A program made the position numbers and the translations under genes. Shown here piece by piece: positions 36,301 through 50,074 of a DNA stretch of 64,000 nucleotides. The notes below the pieces were generated by a model. It worked only from the letters and a program-made list of their open reading frames with translations. It had not been told where the DNA came from and searched no databases. Origin of the DNA: Cristatella mucedo (lineage: Eukaryota; Bryozoa; Phylactolaemata; Cristatellidae); contig WPIO01000019.1 in assembly GCA_009760855.2 (NCBI GenBank), forward strand, positions 62,001 to 126,000, in the 5' to 3' direction. Every line of letters begins with the position of its first letter. The stretch's first letter is position 1.

Positions 36301-36420
36301 ATAAATTTGAACGTGTCTTACAATTTCAGTGCAAATTTTGAGATCGGGAACGCTTACGTCTGGTCGTTGCTAGCCTAATTAGAGTGGATTTCGGTAATTC
36401 GCCGAACCCATCACAGATGC
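33360..36420. repeat. degenerate tandem array, about 17 units of about 150-190 bp
   Basis: Recurrent cores such as ATTGCCGTCGATTGCC or TTGCAGTCGATTGCA occur near 33400, 33562, 33708, 33861, 34312, 34478, 34650, 34815, 34992, 35163, 35328, 35512, 35688, 35862, 36055 and 36230, with a last faded unit near 36400. Each is followed by related words (for example TGAAA-type A-rich, GAGCTTTT, GGTGGATTGCGGTATTGG). Many cores are preceded by GGCCCGGGCC-like palindromes. Units left of about 35 kb favour CCGTCGATTGCC; units to the right favour CAGTCGATTGCA. A LINE family B copy interrupts it at 33896-34210. Confidence 0.8.
33896..34210 (-). mobile_element. LINE family B 3' end inserted in the tandem array
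   Basis: The minus strand reads RLWNSLPQFLRNDNYSPTAD and SAMLPTFSLLRG, a non-LTR RT C-terminal tail. The AATGTAATGTAATG at 33899-33912 is its TACATT-type tail. Confidence 0.75.
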
Positions 36421-36969
36421 ACTCCCCCATGTGCTGTGAGTCAGCCAGCTCTTATACGTACCCGTTAAGGAAATAAAGATTGAGTCCAGTTTACCACTCA
36501 CGTACTCCCGCTCGTGTCTCGGTGAGACTCCACAAGAACAGACGCCGCCGGAGACACTATCAAACAACAGTCCTTAGCCTTAAGGCATGTCCCAGCATCT
36601 TCCAAGTAGACTATTGTCAGGCCACTCATTGAGAAGTCGAAACTAGACCAGGTGAACTTGTGAAATGTACGTCCTCTCTCCTTATTTCTGCTCCTATTAA
36701 AGACTCGGTAACCCGTAATGGCGGACTTGACGAACTCTTATATCAAAACTTGTTCCCTACCCATTAAGTTTGTGTAAGGTTTTAGAGCTAATCATTCCAT
36801 GCAGTAAGCACTGTTGCCTGCATACAAAAACCTTTTTTAGGATGCTGACTAAGGTAGAGTCTCTCCGCTGATTTTGCAAGATCTCTAAAAACCTTTTGAT
36901 TCTAAAGATCGCCGAATTCTTTTTGATTGGCCGCTATTTTACCGTAGCATCGTAGGCAGTGTGCTAGAG

Positions 36970-37150
36970 CCGTGATAGCACACATTTGGTAAGGTGGTTG
37001 CTTTCACGACCTCGGTCCCGAGGTCGAGGGTTCGATTCCTGCGGTGGGCGATTCTTTATCGCCACTGCAAGCGGTGGTGATAGCCATAAAAAGCTCTTCT
37101 GTCGCTATACAAAAAGAGGCTGTTTAATCAGCTAATATTTATTTATTTAA
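36970..37150 (+). mobile_element. tRNA-derived SINE
   Basis: Complete copy: AGCCGTGATAGCACACATTT head, GAGGGTTCGATTCCTGCGG, AGCGGTGGTGATAGCC and a TATTTATTTATTT tail. Confidence 0.85.
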
Positions 37151-37159
37151 AAGAGTTTA

Positions 37160-37480
37160 AATCCTATCTTGGTGAGAGATTTCACAGCGTTGATGTCAAC
37201 AGGCAATGGTTATCTAGTGAGTCTTGAAGTATGGCACGCCCCCAGGGGTAAGTTTCTTTGTCAAACTCTTTTCGTTATATATATGCCCTCCTCTCTTACT
37301 GATGTAATTGCGTCGCACAACTTATTCATTCACTTTTATGCATATGATCTACGCATATACCTGTTTTTCGTCATCTGCATCCCAGCATCTCAAAATCGCT
37401 CAGCTCTCTTTAAACGAGTATTGTTGAAATCCACATTTGGATGACAGCAAAATTTCTCAAATTGAATAGTTGTAATACCA
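37160..37480 (+). mobile_element. LINE family B RT fragment
   Basis: It reads LFVIYMPSSLTDVIASHNLF, then IHFYAYDLRIYLFF, the region of the catalytic YADD box with the second residue pair altered (YAYD). Inactive. Confidence 0.65.
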
Positions 37481-38134
37481 ACAGCCTAATTATGGGCAAA
37501 CATAGTATTAAAAAAAATTGGAAAGCCCAGCCACTCATATTTGCTTGGCCATTCTATCTCAATCAGCCTCTGCACAGAGTCTGGGTGTCCTGGATCAATA
37601 TATCTATTAACTAGGTGTCCACATCAGCTCCGTAGGCAAGTCGTCATACTTTCGCCTACGTGGCATTGCAAAATCTCAGACTTGCTTGGACAAGGACAGC
37701 AGAGATTAGCAGGTTCGTGTATTCCTTACATCCAGAATAGAAAACTGTGACCTAGCGGCGATTCTAACAGTGAAGCTCAGTGAAAGCGCTGCTTGTGCGA
37801 GTCAGCAGCAGCAGCTCCAAGCACGAGGCCAAGGTCGGTCGGGTCTTACGACGCTGCGCTGCAGGCAGCTGCAGGCAGCTGCAGGCAGAGTGAGCTCGCT
37901 CTGTGCAACTTGGCTCGCTCGCTGCGCTGCAGATGCATCTAGAAGGTCACGTTTGCGCCCGCCCCGACGCTGATTGTAAGATTGTATATTCTGCAATTCC
38001 ACAGCCCAAAGACTCGAGGGAGTTTGCGATCGTCTCTCAAATCGGGCTGTCTCAGCAATATGTCTCTCAAAGAACGCGTCCCAGAATGCCTCTTCAAACC
38101 AATCTCCAAATCCTGTAGCAAGTTCTAAACAAAT

Positions 38135-38290
38135 TTAGCTGATTTTGCAGCCTCATTTAGGCAGTGTCAGAGGAGACCTAACGACTATCATCACTGCATT
38201 TTGTCGGCAATAAAGGATAGCCTCACTGCAGGACTCAAAACCACGACCCGGGTACTGAAGAGGGAGCGCCTTAAACCTGGGCTAAGATCC
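38135..38290 (-). mobile_element. tRNA-derived SINE, degenerate
   Basis: TAGCTGATTTTGCAGCCTC, GGCAATAAAGGATAGCC and CAAAACCACGACCCGGG fit a mutated minus copy. Confidence 0.55.
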
Positions 38291-39204
38291 TCTAAAACAG
38301 TCAGCACAGTTCGTTTCCGGTGAGCGTGATGCTCAACGCCGAAGTCATGTCGCCGGGAAGCTTTTTCAAGCCACAGCCAGCTTAAAGGAAGCGGGGACGC
38401 AATCGTTGGAAGCCTGAATAGGCGCCTCTGAGTAGCGTTTTCAAGTAGTTTTCTTTAGCCGCAAGTAAAATGAAAATGGTTGCCCGTCTACGGAAACGAC
38501 TTGCACTGGAAAAAACAAGCTTCCCGCCGAAAGCGAGCAGCCCGGAGAGGCTCTTTAGCCCTACCAAAATGTGCGATTGCACTCGTTTCTAGACGGCCGA
38601 AAGCTGCGCCTCAAAGACTCGCCGCTCTGCCGCTATATTTTTATTCTCGCTTTGAGAAGTAGCGACACCTACGCGCTGCTGTGTGCTAACGAGCTTCCGG
38701 GAAAGGGGAAGCTAAAGGGGACTGGGGCGCAGCTTCCGGCCTGCCTTTCGGCCTGAGCACCCCAAATATGCGGTCGATACCAAAGTCGTCTGGAGTTATT
38801 AAAAAGCTGGCTCAAACCTAGAGACGAGCCGTAGTAGATGCGCTGGTATCAGGCGACGACGTCCTACACCAGGACATCGGCGACGAAAGGCTGGGGCTAG
38901 CAGCGACTCCGAAAAGTCGCGCGCGAGTGCCGCTAGCGCTGCCGCAGTACTTCTCGCCCGCTGCAGCTTGCGCAGCAATCCGACGAGCCTCTGTTGACAG
39001 ACGCGACCGGGCTCAACGGTCTCGGCTGGCGCAGGGCTATATTAGGGCGATGATTAGGGCAGCCTTCAGCCGAGCAGCCACTCCACCGCCTGGCGGATGA
39101 CGCAGCTCCCGCGGACCCCACGCGTCGACCGGTCGTTCGGACCGGTCCGATCCGATATCCTCCTTTAGCCGGTGCTCTGAGCGGAAGCCAAACAAACAAT
39201 TCGC

Positions 39205-39207
<3 letters not shown>

Positions 39208-39254
<47 letters not shown>

Positions 39255-39255
39255 C
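39208..39255. repeat. (CCG)n run
   Basis: About 16 uninterrupted CCG units. Confidence 0.95.
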
Positions 39256-39479
39256 TCCTCTGCTGGAGGGCCATCAGCAATGACATAGCGTCGCGCGTTC
39301 GGCGGACTCGCCAACTAGGTTAGCCGAGGCGGGGGGAGGGGTAGTGAGCCAGCGGTGCCCTTACTTGGACGCGCCGCCAGCTTGTCTTTCTGCCCGGGTC
39401 GCTGGGTGGCTCGGAATCGAGCGTAGTTCCTAGCAAAAGCAATTTTCAGTGGGAGTATATATATTGCGCTTAACAAATA

Positions 39480-39895
39480 GTCAGCTACTTCAATTGGAAT
39501 TAATAACAATAACAATATTAATACTACGCTTGATAAAGCCACATCAGAGAACTCAATCTCTATCTAGGCGCTTTACATTTGCTGCAAAAGAAGGTCGATC
39601 GGATGGTTAGTGGTAGCATGCTTAATAAACAACAAGAATAACATGGTTAGGAGTGACATGCACAAGGTCAGCATGCAAGTATGGTTAGTGGCAGCATGCA
39701 CAGTGTCAACACGCATAAGCACATTAACGATAAATCACGGGGACCCACTAAATACTATCGTAAATAGATGCATTTTTAGTTTCTTTTTAAATGTGGCTAA
39801 GACAGGAGATGTCGTGACGCAAGTCGGGAGTGAGTTCCTGGCTTTGGGAGCATACGAACTAAATGCACGGTCTCCAAAGGATTTGAGGATGTAAT
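39480..39895 (-). mobile_element. LINE family A 3' end
   Basis: AATAACAATAACAATATTAA tail, hairpin and GAGTGACATGCACAAGGTCA 3' UTR words, then the reversed coding end (CACGGTCTCCAAAGGATTT). Confidence 0.65.
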
Positions 39896-39959
39896 AACAG
39901 ACAACAGTAATAGTAATAATAGTAATAAAAATAGCTAGAAATATGCATAGCACGCTGAG

Positions 39960-41300
39960 AGAACTGGATATCTCTCGATGCGATCGATCTCAATGCGATC
40001 TCGACGATGCGAACGATGCTGGCACGTACGAGCGCACAGAGGACACTGAATCAGAAAATGCTACGGTACGTACCGGTGGGATGAACGACGTCTTAAATAC
40101 TACGCCGTACCGTACGGCCAGCAAAAGTCACACGCAGTAGTCCGAGGTGAGCGATTCGCTGGCGCTAGCCACTCGGCCACCAGCAGCGACGGACGTATCG
40201 CTGCTCACCATCGGCACCACTTGCCGATCGTGACCGCGCCCTCCGAGGAGGGGGGCTGCAAGGTGCGACCGACCGCGTAGGGAGGGGAGCTCAAGTCCAC
40301 TTCGGGGTTCTGACGGGGCAAAGAGGGGCTGCCTCAACCCAAAGTGCTTGCCAGCGTCAGACTGGCACCCAGTCGCTCGCTCACTTAGTTGAACTCCTTA
40401 GTTGATTGAGTCCAATACTGTCGTTCAGCGTTTCATGCTCCTCTCATCATCCACGCTTGCTCGCAGCTTTTTTCACCGCCGCCGCCGCGACTGCCCTGGA
40501 GTTTGAGTCGGACACACCGCTCGCGATGAGGCAAATTAGCTTATTTAGCGCGTTCTAGTGATTTCCCTTATTTACGACGATCATAAGCAAACGAATAGGC
40601 AGAGACCATCGCATAGCAACTCGGATTCCGGACGGTTGTACGGACAAACGAAGACGCACGTGACCGGCGGGATCGGAGGTGCCAGCAGGTGGGACAAGGT
40701 CAGTGCTGAGCAAGCCGGACCCAGAGCTCTCGCGCAGCGAAGGCTCGCGAAGGAGTTGGCCTGGACTCCTGGTCTCGTGCGAGTGAATTTAAGCCTCGCA
40801 AGTAAGCCACAGCTAAGGCTGGTGGTGAAGTAGAGTTGTTAAAGTTTCTGGGCATGCACCTCCGGTGGTGGCATCTGATGTAGCGCGGCCTTAACGTCCA
40901 GAGGCGTGCTCAGGATTTGTTCGGAGTGACCAACCTTGACCTTCACAAGACCGTTTAAAACGGCACTCACCATGCTAGAAAACTTGCAGAGGTCCCGCGT
41001 CTTTTTTGCTAGGACCCCGCACAGCTGTGCAAAGTTCTCTTCGATAGCGAACGCGAAACACTCTGGGTAAATAAACTTCCGAGGTCAAATTGAAAGCTGA
41101 TTATAAAATGCGCGAACATTCTCTGACTAAACAAGGTTTAATTTTCGAGAGTTTTTGCGAGAATTAATTTGCGCTCAAAGGGCCCGCCGTGTGTTCAATG
41201 GTTTCACCTTTTTATATATGTATACATTTGTATCTGTATGTATACAGTTTGTATAAATTCCTTAACTTTGTTTACATGTACCAACAAGTAAAAGCTTTAC
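39960..41300. other. no gene recognised
   Basis: Mixed-composition sequence. Frames on both strands are short and resemble nothing I know. Confidence 0.4.
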
Positions 41301-41301
41301 C

Positions 41302-42519
41302 TCAGCGTCTGTTGTTTTTACGCAATCGTGCAGTGCCGCTTGCCTCATAACAGTAAACAGCAGACCACCAGCCAGCTTGATGCTTTGTTGCTAGCCCGCA
41401 GGCGCATAATTCTTTCCAGCACAATATACGCAGCGAGAGATCTATTGTGCTGCACAAAGGCAGGGAAAGCATAACTGACAATCGACCGTAAACATAACGC
41501 ATGCGCGACATCTTTTGCTCCGCAAGAAAACAACGTGCAGAGCTTTCAGGCATCGAGTCCGCAGCACGGAAATGCTCCCAATGACTGCAGGTGGCGCGCA
41601 AGCCTGTGTAATATGAACCTTCCCAGGTTGGCTTGTCACCGCTGCTCGTTTGCTGGCCCGAGTGTGCGGCTGCACGCGCAGCGTACCAGTCCAACAAAGA
41701 GCACCGTTGGTGTGAATGCTTTGGTGCGAGCCATTTCAGACGGTAGTACGTGGTCACTTTTTGCGGATACGCGAACCACTGTCGTTTCTTCCTCTTCATG
41801 GCGCTGTTCGAGTAGGGAACGCAAGCGAGATCGCAACCCGAGGGATCCACAAATGTCGAAACAACAAGACAGCTCGTACTAACATACGAACGCATATAAA
41901 AGGTTGACTGGAGGAGCAGAAATCCTCCTGTCAGCTGGCGAGCTACTGACTCCACCGCACGAGTTCTCGCAGTCTAGCAGAAAGTATGCATACTAGGTAT
42001 TTTCGCCTGTATGAGCACCCCGGATGCTTCCCAGCTCAGACGGTGTTGTTGATCACTCAAGTACCTCATCTGATGTCGCATACGCTGATCACTCAAATAC
42101 CTGATCTGATGTCGCATACGCTGCCAGGGTCGCACCCGGTACGGTCGGTGGCGATTCTTGAAGTGGTGACATTGGCGATTAACGAACAGGTAACATGTAA
42201 GCTGCATGCGATGCTGCGGCAGCCCCATCCTCCCCCCCCCCGACGCTGAGTTCGCAAGCGCTAGCATTGCTGTCGGTGGCTCCGACGGTGACAAGGATAT
42301 GTAAGAACATACAGGATGTAGTGCCGCAGCTGGGTCGCGAAGGTCAATGACCGCTGATGCTTCTGGCGCTAATGGAGCCGGTGCTACTGCAGACGCTTCG
42401 ATCGACGAAGCACCAGAATGTTGGTCCTGTATTCTAATCAGCCAAGGCCTTGCAGACGCAGCCTGTTTCGACAGCGCCACAGCAGATAATAGTTGTAAAT
42501 AAAAAAGAGCACATTTCAT
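41302..42519 (-). other. 1.2-kb reading frame open but for one TAG, unknown
   Basis: From an ATG at 42519 the minus strand runs 181 codons to a TAG at 41974-41976, and the same frame then stays open for another 224 codons to 41302. The first part begins with a plausible signal peptide (MKCALFYLQLLSAVALS...ASA) and contains an in-frame 36-bp duplication. I recognise no domain. It could be a decayed gene, two unrelated frames or chance. Confidence 0.25.
42051..42122. repeat. 36-bp tandem duplication
   Basis: GATCACTCAA...GATGTCGCATACGCT occurs twice in direct succession with two differences. It keeps the minus-strand frame (MRHQIRYLSDQ / MRHQMRYLSDQ). Confidence 0.9.
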
Positions 42520-42790
42520 ATCACCTTAAGAGAGTTTAGATATCCTAGGCACTTTATATATGCTGCAATCAAAGCTTGTTGGTTGCTTTGTGATAGCATG
42601 CATACCTTCAGCATGCATAAGTTTGCAATGGATGACAGCACCGACCAAACACATTTTGTGAGAAACATGTGGGTTTGTAGCTTCTTTTTAAATATCACAA
42701 AGTCAGGGATGTCAGTCGGCAGTTAGTTCCAGGCTTTGAGAGCAAACGAACAAAAGGCACAGATGTAGCAGCAATCATCGTGTGAGGCAC
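42515..42790 (-). mobile_element. LINE family A 3' end, degenerate
   Basis: ATATCACCTTAAGAGAGTTT and TCCTAGGCACTTTATATATG, then GTGATAGCATGCAT and TTCCAGGCTTTGAGAGCA. Confidence 0.5.
42569..42603. repeat. left arm of a perfect 35-bp inverted repeat
   Basis: Its reverse complement is at 43017-43051, 413 bp away, without mismatch. It begins TCAAAGCTTGTTGGTTGC. Confidence 0.9.
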
Positions 42791-43016
42791 AGCAGCGAGA
42801 ATCTCAATCTCTCGAAGGCGGTAAAGGTGTACTTACCACTGAAACAAGTTTCTCGAGAGGTATGGTGGTGGTTTTCAGCTGCCCAACTAAAAGCGAATTC
42901 TTTTTTTGTCCGCTTGCCGTTGAATAGTTAAAGCTTGCCTGCCACAGGTTGTCTAGATTCATCCGAATATTTGTCCAGCGGCAGATGCCTAGGGCGAAAT
43001 TCGTATTTAAGTTAAA

Positions 43017-43051
43017 ATGCATGCTATCACAAAGCAACCAACAAGCTTTGA
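43017..43051. repeat. right arm of a perfect 35-bp inverted repeat
   Basis: ATGCATGCTATCACAAAGCA...GCTTTGA, the exact reverse complement of 42569-42603. Confidence 0.9.
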
Positions 43052-43623
43052 GCACAATCGTACAGTGCCTCAGTGCCCTCTGTGCCCTCAGTGCCTTAGC
43101 ACCATGCAACCGAGCTTCAGCCAGACGCATGCCGATGGCTAGCAGCTCGCCCACACGCCTCGTGGAGGTTCCTCGCGAGAGCCAAATAACTAATTACTTC
43201 AGCTGCACGCCGAAAACTATGCCGGTACTGCGCTGGTACTGGCTATACTGGTACCGCTGACGCAAAACTCAGTAGCTCGTTTGGTCTATCGTCAACTGCG
43301 CAACTGGCCCATCCAAGATACAACCATTAGCAATTTCTGCTCCGATTTATGCAAGGGGAGATAATAAAGTGTCAAATATACGTACTGTTGAGGACCTGAC
43401 TCACGCCTGGCCACGGGGAACTTAATTTGGTAAGCCTTAGCTGGTCGGACTGCTGTAGGACACGCGCGGCATACACATTTTGCCGATATCGCACGGGGAG
43501 TATCGTTTTCTACACCGCATAAAGGTAGCGGTCACATAGGGGTGGTCACAGGTCATGTAGATGATTCTGCTAGGCTGCTGTATTGGCTGAGGGGAAAAAT
43601 ACAGGAGTACGCGCCGCTCGATG

Positions 43624-43797
43624 GACCGCGATGGCTCACTAGGAAATGTGGTTGCTCTTCACGACCGATGTCCCGAGGTCGTGGGTTCGAATCCTGCAGT
43701 GGGCGATATTTTGCTGCCACTGCAAACGGCGGCGATAGCCTTTGAGGCTCTTCTACCGCTATACAAAGGAGGCTGTTAAATCAGCTAGTATATTTGC
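43624..43797 (+). mobile_element. tRNA-derived SINE
   Basis: GACCGCGATGGCTCACTAGG head, GTGGGTTCGAATCCTGCAG B box, and GGCTGTTAAATCAGCTAGTA end. Confidence 0.85.
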
Positions 43798-43799
43798 CT

Positions 43800-44235
43800 C
43801 GGTCTGCACGCTGAAGAATGACCGACCAACATAAACCATTACGAGGAGGTGTGGTCGCTGTGTGCCGCTGTCGCTGTGTACCCCCTCCCCCCGCCGCCGT
43901 TTCTTCTTCCGACAACGCGGAACTGAGGTTTTTGGCTGTTGAATGCCGAAAAGACGATGAGAGCCTGCTTTGACATAGCAAATAACGTTAAGCTTTAGAT
44001 TCGACGTGCAGCTCGGTCCGATGGAGAACTCAATGCTTGATGGAGAACAAAATGGGAACACAATGCTCAGACTCAGCTTAGGAAATCGTAGCATAGAAGC
44101 GTCGAGCTTTTTTGTTTTGAGGCATTTCATTTGAAGTGTTTTTGAGACATTACCTTTGATGCATTTTGAGGCATGACTTTTGAAGTGATCGCACTTTTTT
44201 TGGCAATCGACATTAGTTACGCAACGACATCTACT
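43800..44235. other. no gene recognised
   Basis: No domain or repeat identified; a short direct-repeat-like stretch (GAGGCATTTCATTTGAAG / GAGGCATGACTTTTGAAG) lies near 44118-44182. Confidence 0.4.
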
Positions 44236-44495
44236 CTCCAACTGCCGACTATGGCACATCTTTTTCAGCGGTCCTGAACTGCTACTTCTATGCTACTCAC
44301 TACCTCAACTGCTCTCCTAACTCTGCTATGCATCCCACTTTCTCTTTGTTGCGTGAGACGAAGTCTGTTGGCTACCGAATGCGTACCGAAAGCCGCTTAG
44401 GCTGTGAGTTCGCTATACAAAACTCTCCTGCGTAACACCCACATGGTCTTTATGACTTTGTGGAGTTACTGACGGAGATACATTACATTACATTC
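44235..44495 (+). mobile_element. LINE family B 3' end
   Basis: TGCCGACTATGGCACATC, CCCACTTTCTCTTTGTTGCG and the tail ATACATTACATTACATT. Confidence 0.75.
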
Positions 44496-44640
44496 TGCCT
44501 CGAACGCAAATCCTTAAAGCAATACACCCTCTTCCGCAAGAACGGATAACAAAACATTGGTTTTTATCGAAGATGACGCAGCGCGCCCCAGCTCTCCGCC
44601 GGCATGCGTACGCATAGGAAGGTGCGAGCATGCGTGTACG

Positions 44641-44690
44641 GAGGCGGCGGCGGCGGCGGCGGAGGCGGAGGCGGCGGAGGCGAGCGGCCC
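44641..44690. repeat. (GGC)n-rich run
   Basis: GGCGGCGGCGGCGGCGG with GGA variants at the left edge of the CpG-rich block. Confidence 0.85.
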
Positions 44691-46337
44691 CTGGCCCCCT
44701 GAGCGCCGCTTGAAGGGCTGCGCACGGTGGCCGCGGTGCAGCACTCGCCGCCAGTCCGCCTACGCGTGGCTGCGTCCGACGAGCTGAGGGCTGGGGCCCT
44801 CCTTGGCCCAGTCATGACTACGTTACGTATCTGCCGGTGTACTGTGTGCGTTTGCTCTGGCGGCCACACGCCCGCCCGCCCGCCCCCCCCGGACCTGCTG
44901 TAACGAGGTGCAGTGCGACGGTGCGTCGCTAGTCCTGGCTCCTTCGCCGCAGCGTCGGGTAAGCATCATCCGTCGCACCCTGAATACTACGGTACGCAGC
45001 TCTGGGCGCATGCAGCGTACGCATCCGTCGAAAGTGCACGATGCGGGCTCAACTCCAGGAGACCGAGGCGAAGCTAGCGGCACCCGCGCTCGAATTGCTT
45101 CCTCGCAGCGCTCGCTGTATCAACCTTGCAGTCGGCTCGCAGGCGGCTGCGTGCACGCATTTAGCTTCGATTGGCTTGGCCGATTGGCCTCGACGAGCGT
45201 CGGGCGGCGCGAGCTCGAACCCCCCCCCTTCCGGCGCCCCGCCGCGTGGGCGCCCTACCCCGCTCGCCGCCGCCTCAGCTTTCGCGGCCGCCGCAGCTTT
45301 TTCTCGCGGACCAGTCCAGGCACGAACGCGCGCGCGAGAGCGGTCGCGCCTTGGCGCGTCAATTAGCCGTGTGTGCTCAGCCGCCGCGTTGCGCAAGCAC
45401 CGAGCGGCGGCGCTGAGCGCGCATTGATCGGCTCTCGCCGCCTCCGCGGGCCATTGTTACCGTCTCTTATCCGCGTATCGGCAGCGCGCGCTCGCCGATT
45501 GTTCTCGGCGGCCGCCTCGCGCTGGCCGAGTGATTAGCGGACAATCGCGCTTTCTATAAGCCATTTCACCGACTCTCCGGAACGCTACTCGGGTTTTCAG
45601 TCCGCCGCAGCGGTGCAATTACGAACTTATTGCGCATTCCATTTAGCGCTTCTCCGGGTCGAACGCTGCGGCAGCGGCAGCGACCGCCGCTTAGCTCGTC
45701 GGCTGACATCCGCCCGATCGACCTTGCCTCGTAGGTCGCAAGAGCCGGATCGCTCGACGGGGCCGCCGAGTGAAAGGTCCGAGCGGCCTCATCACCACCC
45801 ACCGCCCTCTGTTCCGGGCGTGGCCGCCATTGCCCGACCAAAAGGAGGGCGAAAACTAGCGAGATCGCAATCTAGCGACTCTTTCGACCGTCGTTGCTGA
45901 CAGCGCTTTTCGTTTCTCCTTGAAGCTGCCTTGTAATGTGTTTACGGAAAGCGATGGAAAGACGAGCGCGCGCGCGCTCGCGCGCTTCCTTCGTCTCTGG
46001 GACGGCGCACAGCGATCCGTGAGAGCTCTCGCTCCTGCGCCCGGAGCGAATAGGTTAGCGCATAACGGCAAAGCAGAAAACAGCCCGGCGTCCGTCGCAG
46101 CCGCTGAGGCAGACGGAACCTAGAGGCAAGCTGCGCCGAACGGCTCGGGCGTGAGGCTGCGGGTCGAGCGAACCGCCGCCGCCGCTTGCCCGTCGTCAGT
46201 TCTGCAGCTCCGTCGGGACGGCGTCGGCGACGTCCCGAACTTCGCGGTACGTCGGACGTGGTGTGGGTGGGGGGCGGCGATGCAAAGTGAAGCGAGGGGT
46301 CGGGCGGTGGCCTGCGGCGGCGGCGGCGGGACGGCCG

Positions 46338-49168
<2,831 letters not shown>

Positions 49169-50074
49169 CGCGCTACGGCTCAGGCGGCGGTTGCTAACGG
49201 TGCTGCTGCTTCTGCGGTGGAGGTGAGACTTCCTGTGCGACGCTTATCCGCTGCCGTCGATGCAGTTCGACTGCCGAAGCCTCGAACTGCGTTGGCCCGC
49301 TGCACCCGGCGTACGCCTGGTAAAGTGAGCCGGTTGAGGAGGATCAGAGAAGTTGCGGCGGCAGAGAGTAGAAGCAGCAGCAGCGGAAGCAGCTGCCGCG
49401 GTAGAGAGCGGAACAATCTAGAGGTAGCGGTCCCGGTGCCGATCTCAGCCGGAAACGCCCAAGCGTTCGGCAGCAACAGCAGCAGCAGCGGAAGCAGCGG
49501 TTGCAGTCAGAGAGCGGAATGATCTACTTAGCGGTCGCGGCCCCGGCCCCCAAATCTCGGCCGGAAACGCCCGGGCGCGCGGCGACACGTACCGAGCGAT
49601 CGGTCGATCGACGGAGCCCTCGACGCAGCCACCGTGCGCCGCTCCGCGCTCTGCCGCTACCGTCGCTCGAAACGTCCTATAAAGGGCGGTCACGGGCGAC
49701 CGCTCGATACGACCGCGCTTGTACAATGCTACGGGCAGCGCCGCGCGCGGGGGCAGCTCAACGCTGGGTGGGGCGGAGGCAGCGCGGCGGTGGTGTGCTT
49801 ACCCGAGCTAGGCAACCAGTGGAAAGGTCAAGCGGCCGGATGACGTCGCTATCCGGCGAGCCTCGTTCTGGCGGCACCAAGACGCAGCTCACAATTGGCT
49901 GAGAGAAATGAGAGACGCTCAACCATTGGTTCGATTTTCGGCAAGCCGCAGGCCGCATCTCGCGCTTGGCGTCGCGCTTGGCGCCTTGCGTAGCCGGTCG
50001 CGCTCTCGTCTAAGCTCCCCGGGCCCGCTCGGCGGAGTCTAGCGCGAGCGAGCCACTGCGCCTCGCTCGCGGAC
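49169..50074. promoter_or_regulatory. divergent FOXJ1/IFT25 promoter region
   Basis: The 906 bp between the two start codons are CpG-rich. Visible elements: CCAAT on the minus strand near 49892-49897 and 49924-49928, a CRE-like TGACGTC near 49842, a TATAAAGG at 49678-49685 reading toward IFT25, and GGCAACC/GGTTGC half-sites that resemble half of an RFX X-box. An imperfect 105-bp tandem duplication sits on the FOXJ1 side. Promoter function is inferred from the head-to-head arrangement. Confidence 0.6.
49375..49580. repeat. imperfect 105-bp tandem duplication upstream of FOXJ1 start
   Basis: CAGCGGAAGCAGC...GAGAGCGGAA...TCTCAGCCGGAAACGCCC recurs 105 bp later as CAGCGGAAGCAGC...GAGAGCGGAA...TCTCGGCCGGAAACGCCC. 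Confidence 0.8.

Larger units (their letters stand above)
37480..39480. other. no gene recognised; contains SINE and (CCG)n
   Basis: A degenerate SINE lies at 38135-38290 (minus) and a CCG run at 39208-39255. Other frames are short and composition-driven. Confidence 0.4.

Noticed and set aside
44550-46330. Many overlapping frames of 70-150 codons on both strands
   Set aside because: GC-rich DNA lacks stops by composition. The frames are Arg/Ala/Pro-rich, overlap each other and show no domain.
49800-49830. RFX X-box in the FOXJ1/IFT25 promoter
   Set aside because: CTAGGCAACCAG has a good GGCAAC half, but the left half does not fit the consensus, so only a half-site can be claimed.
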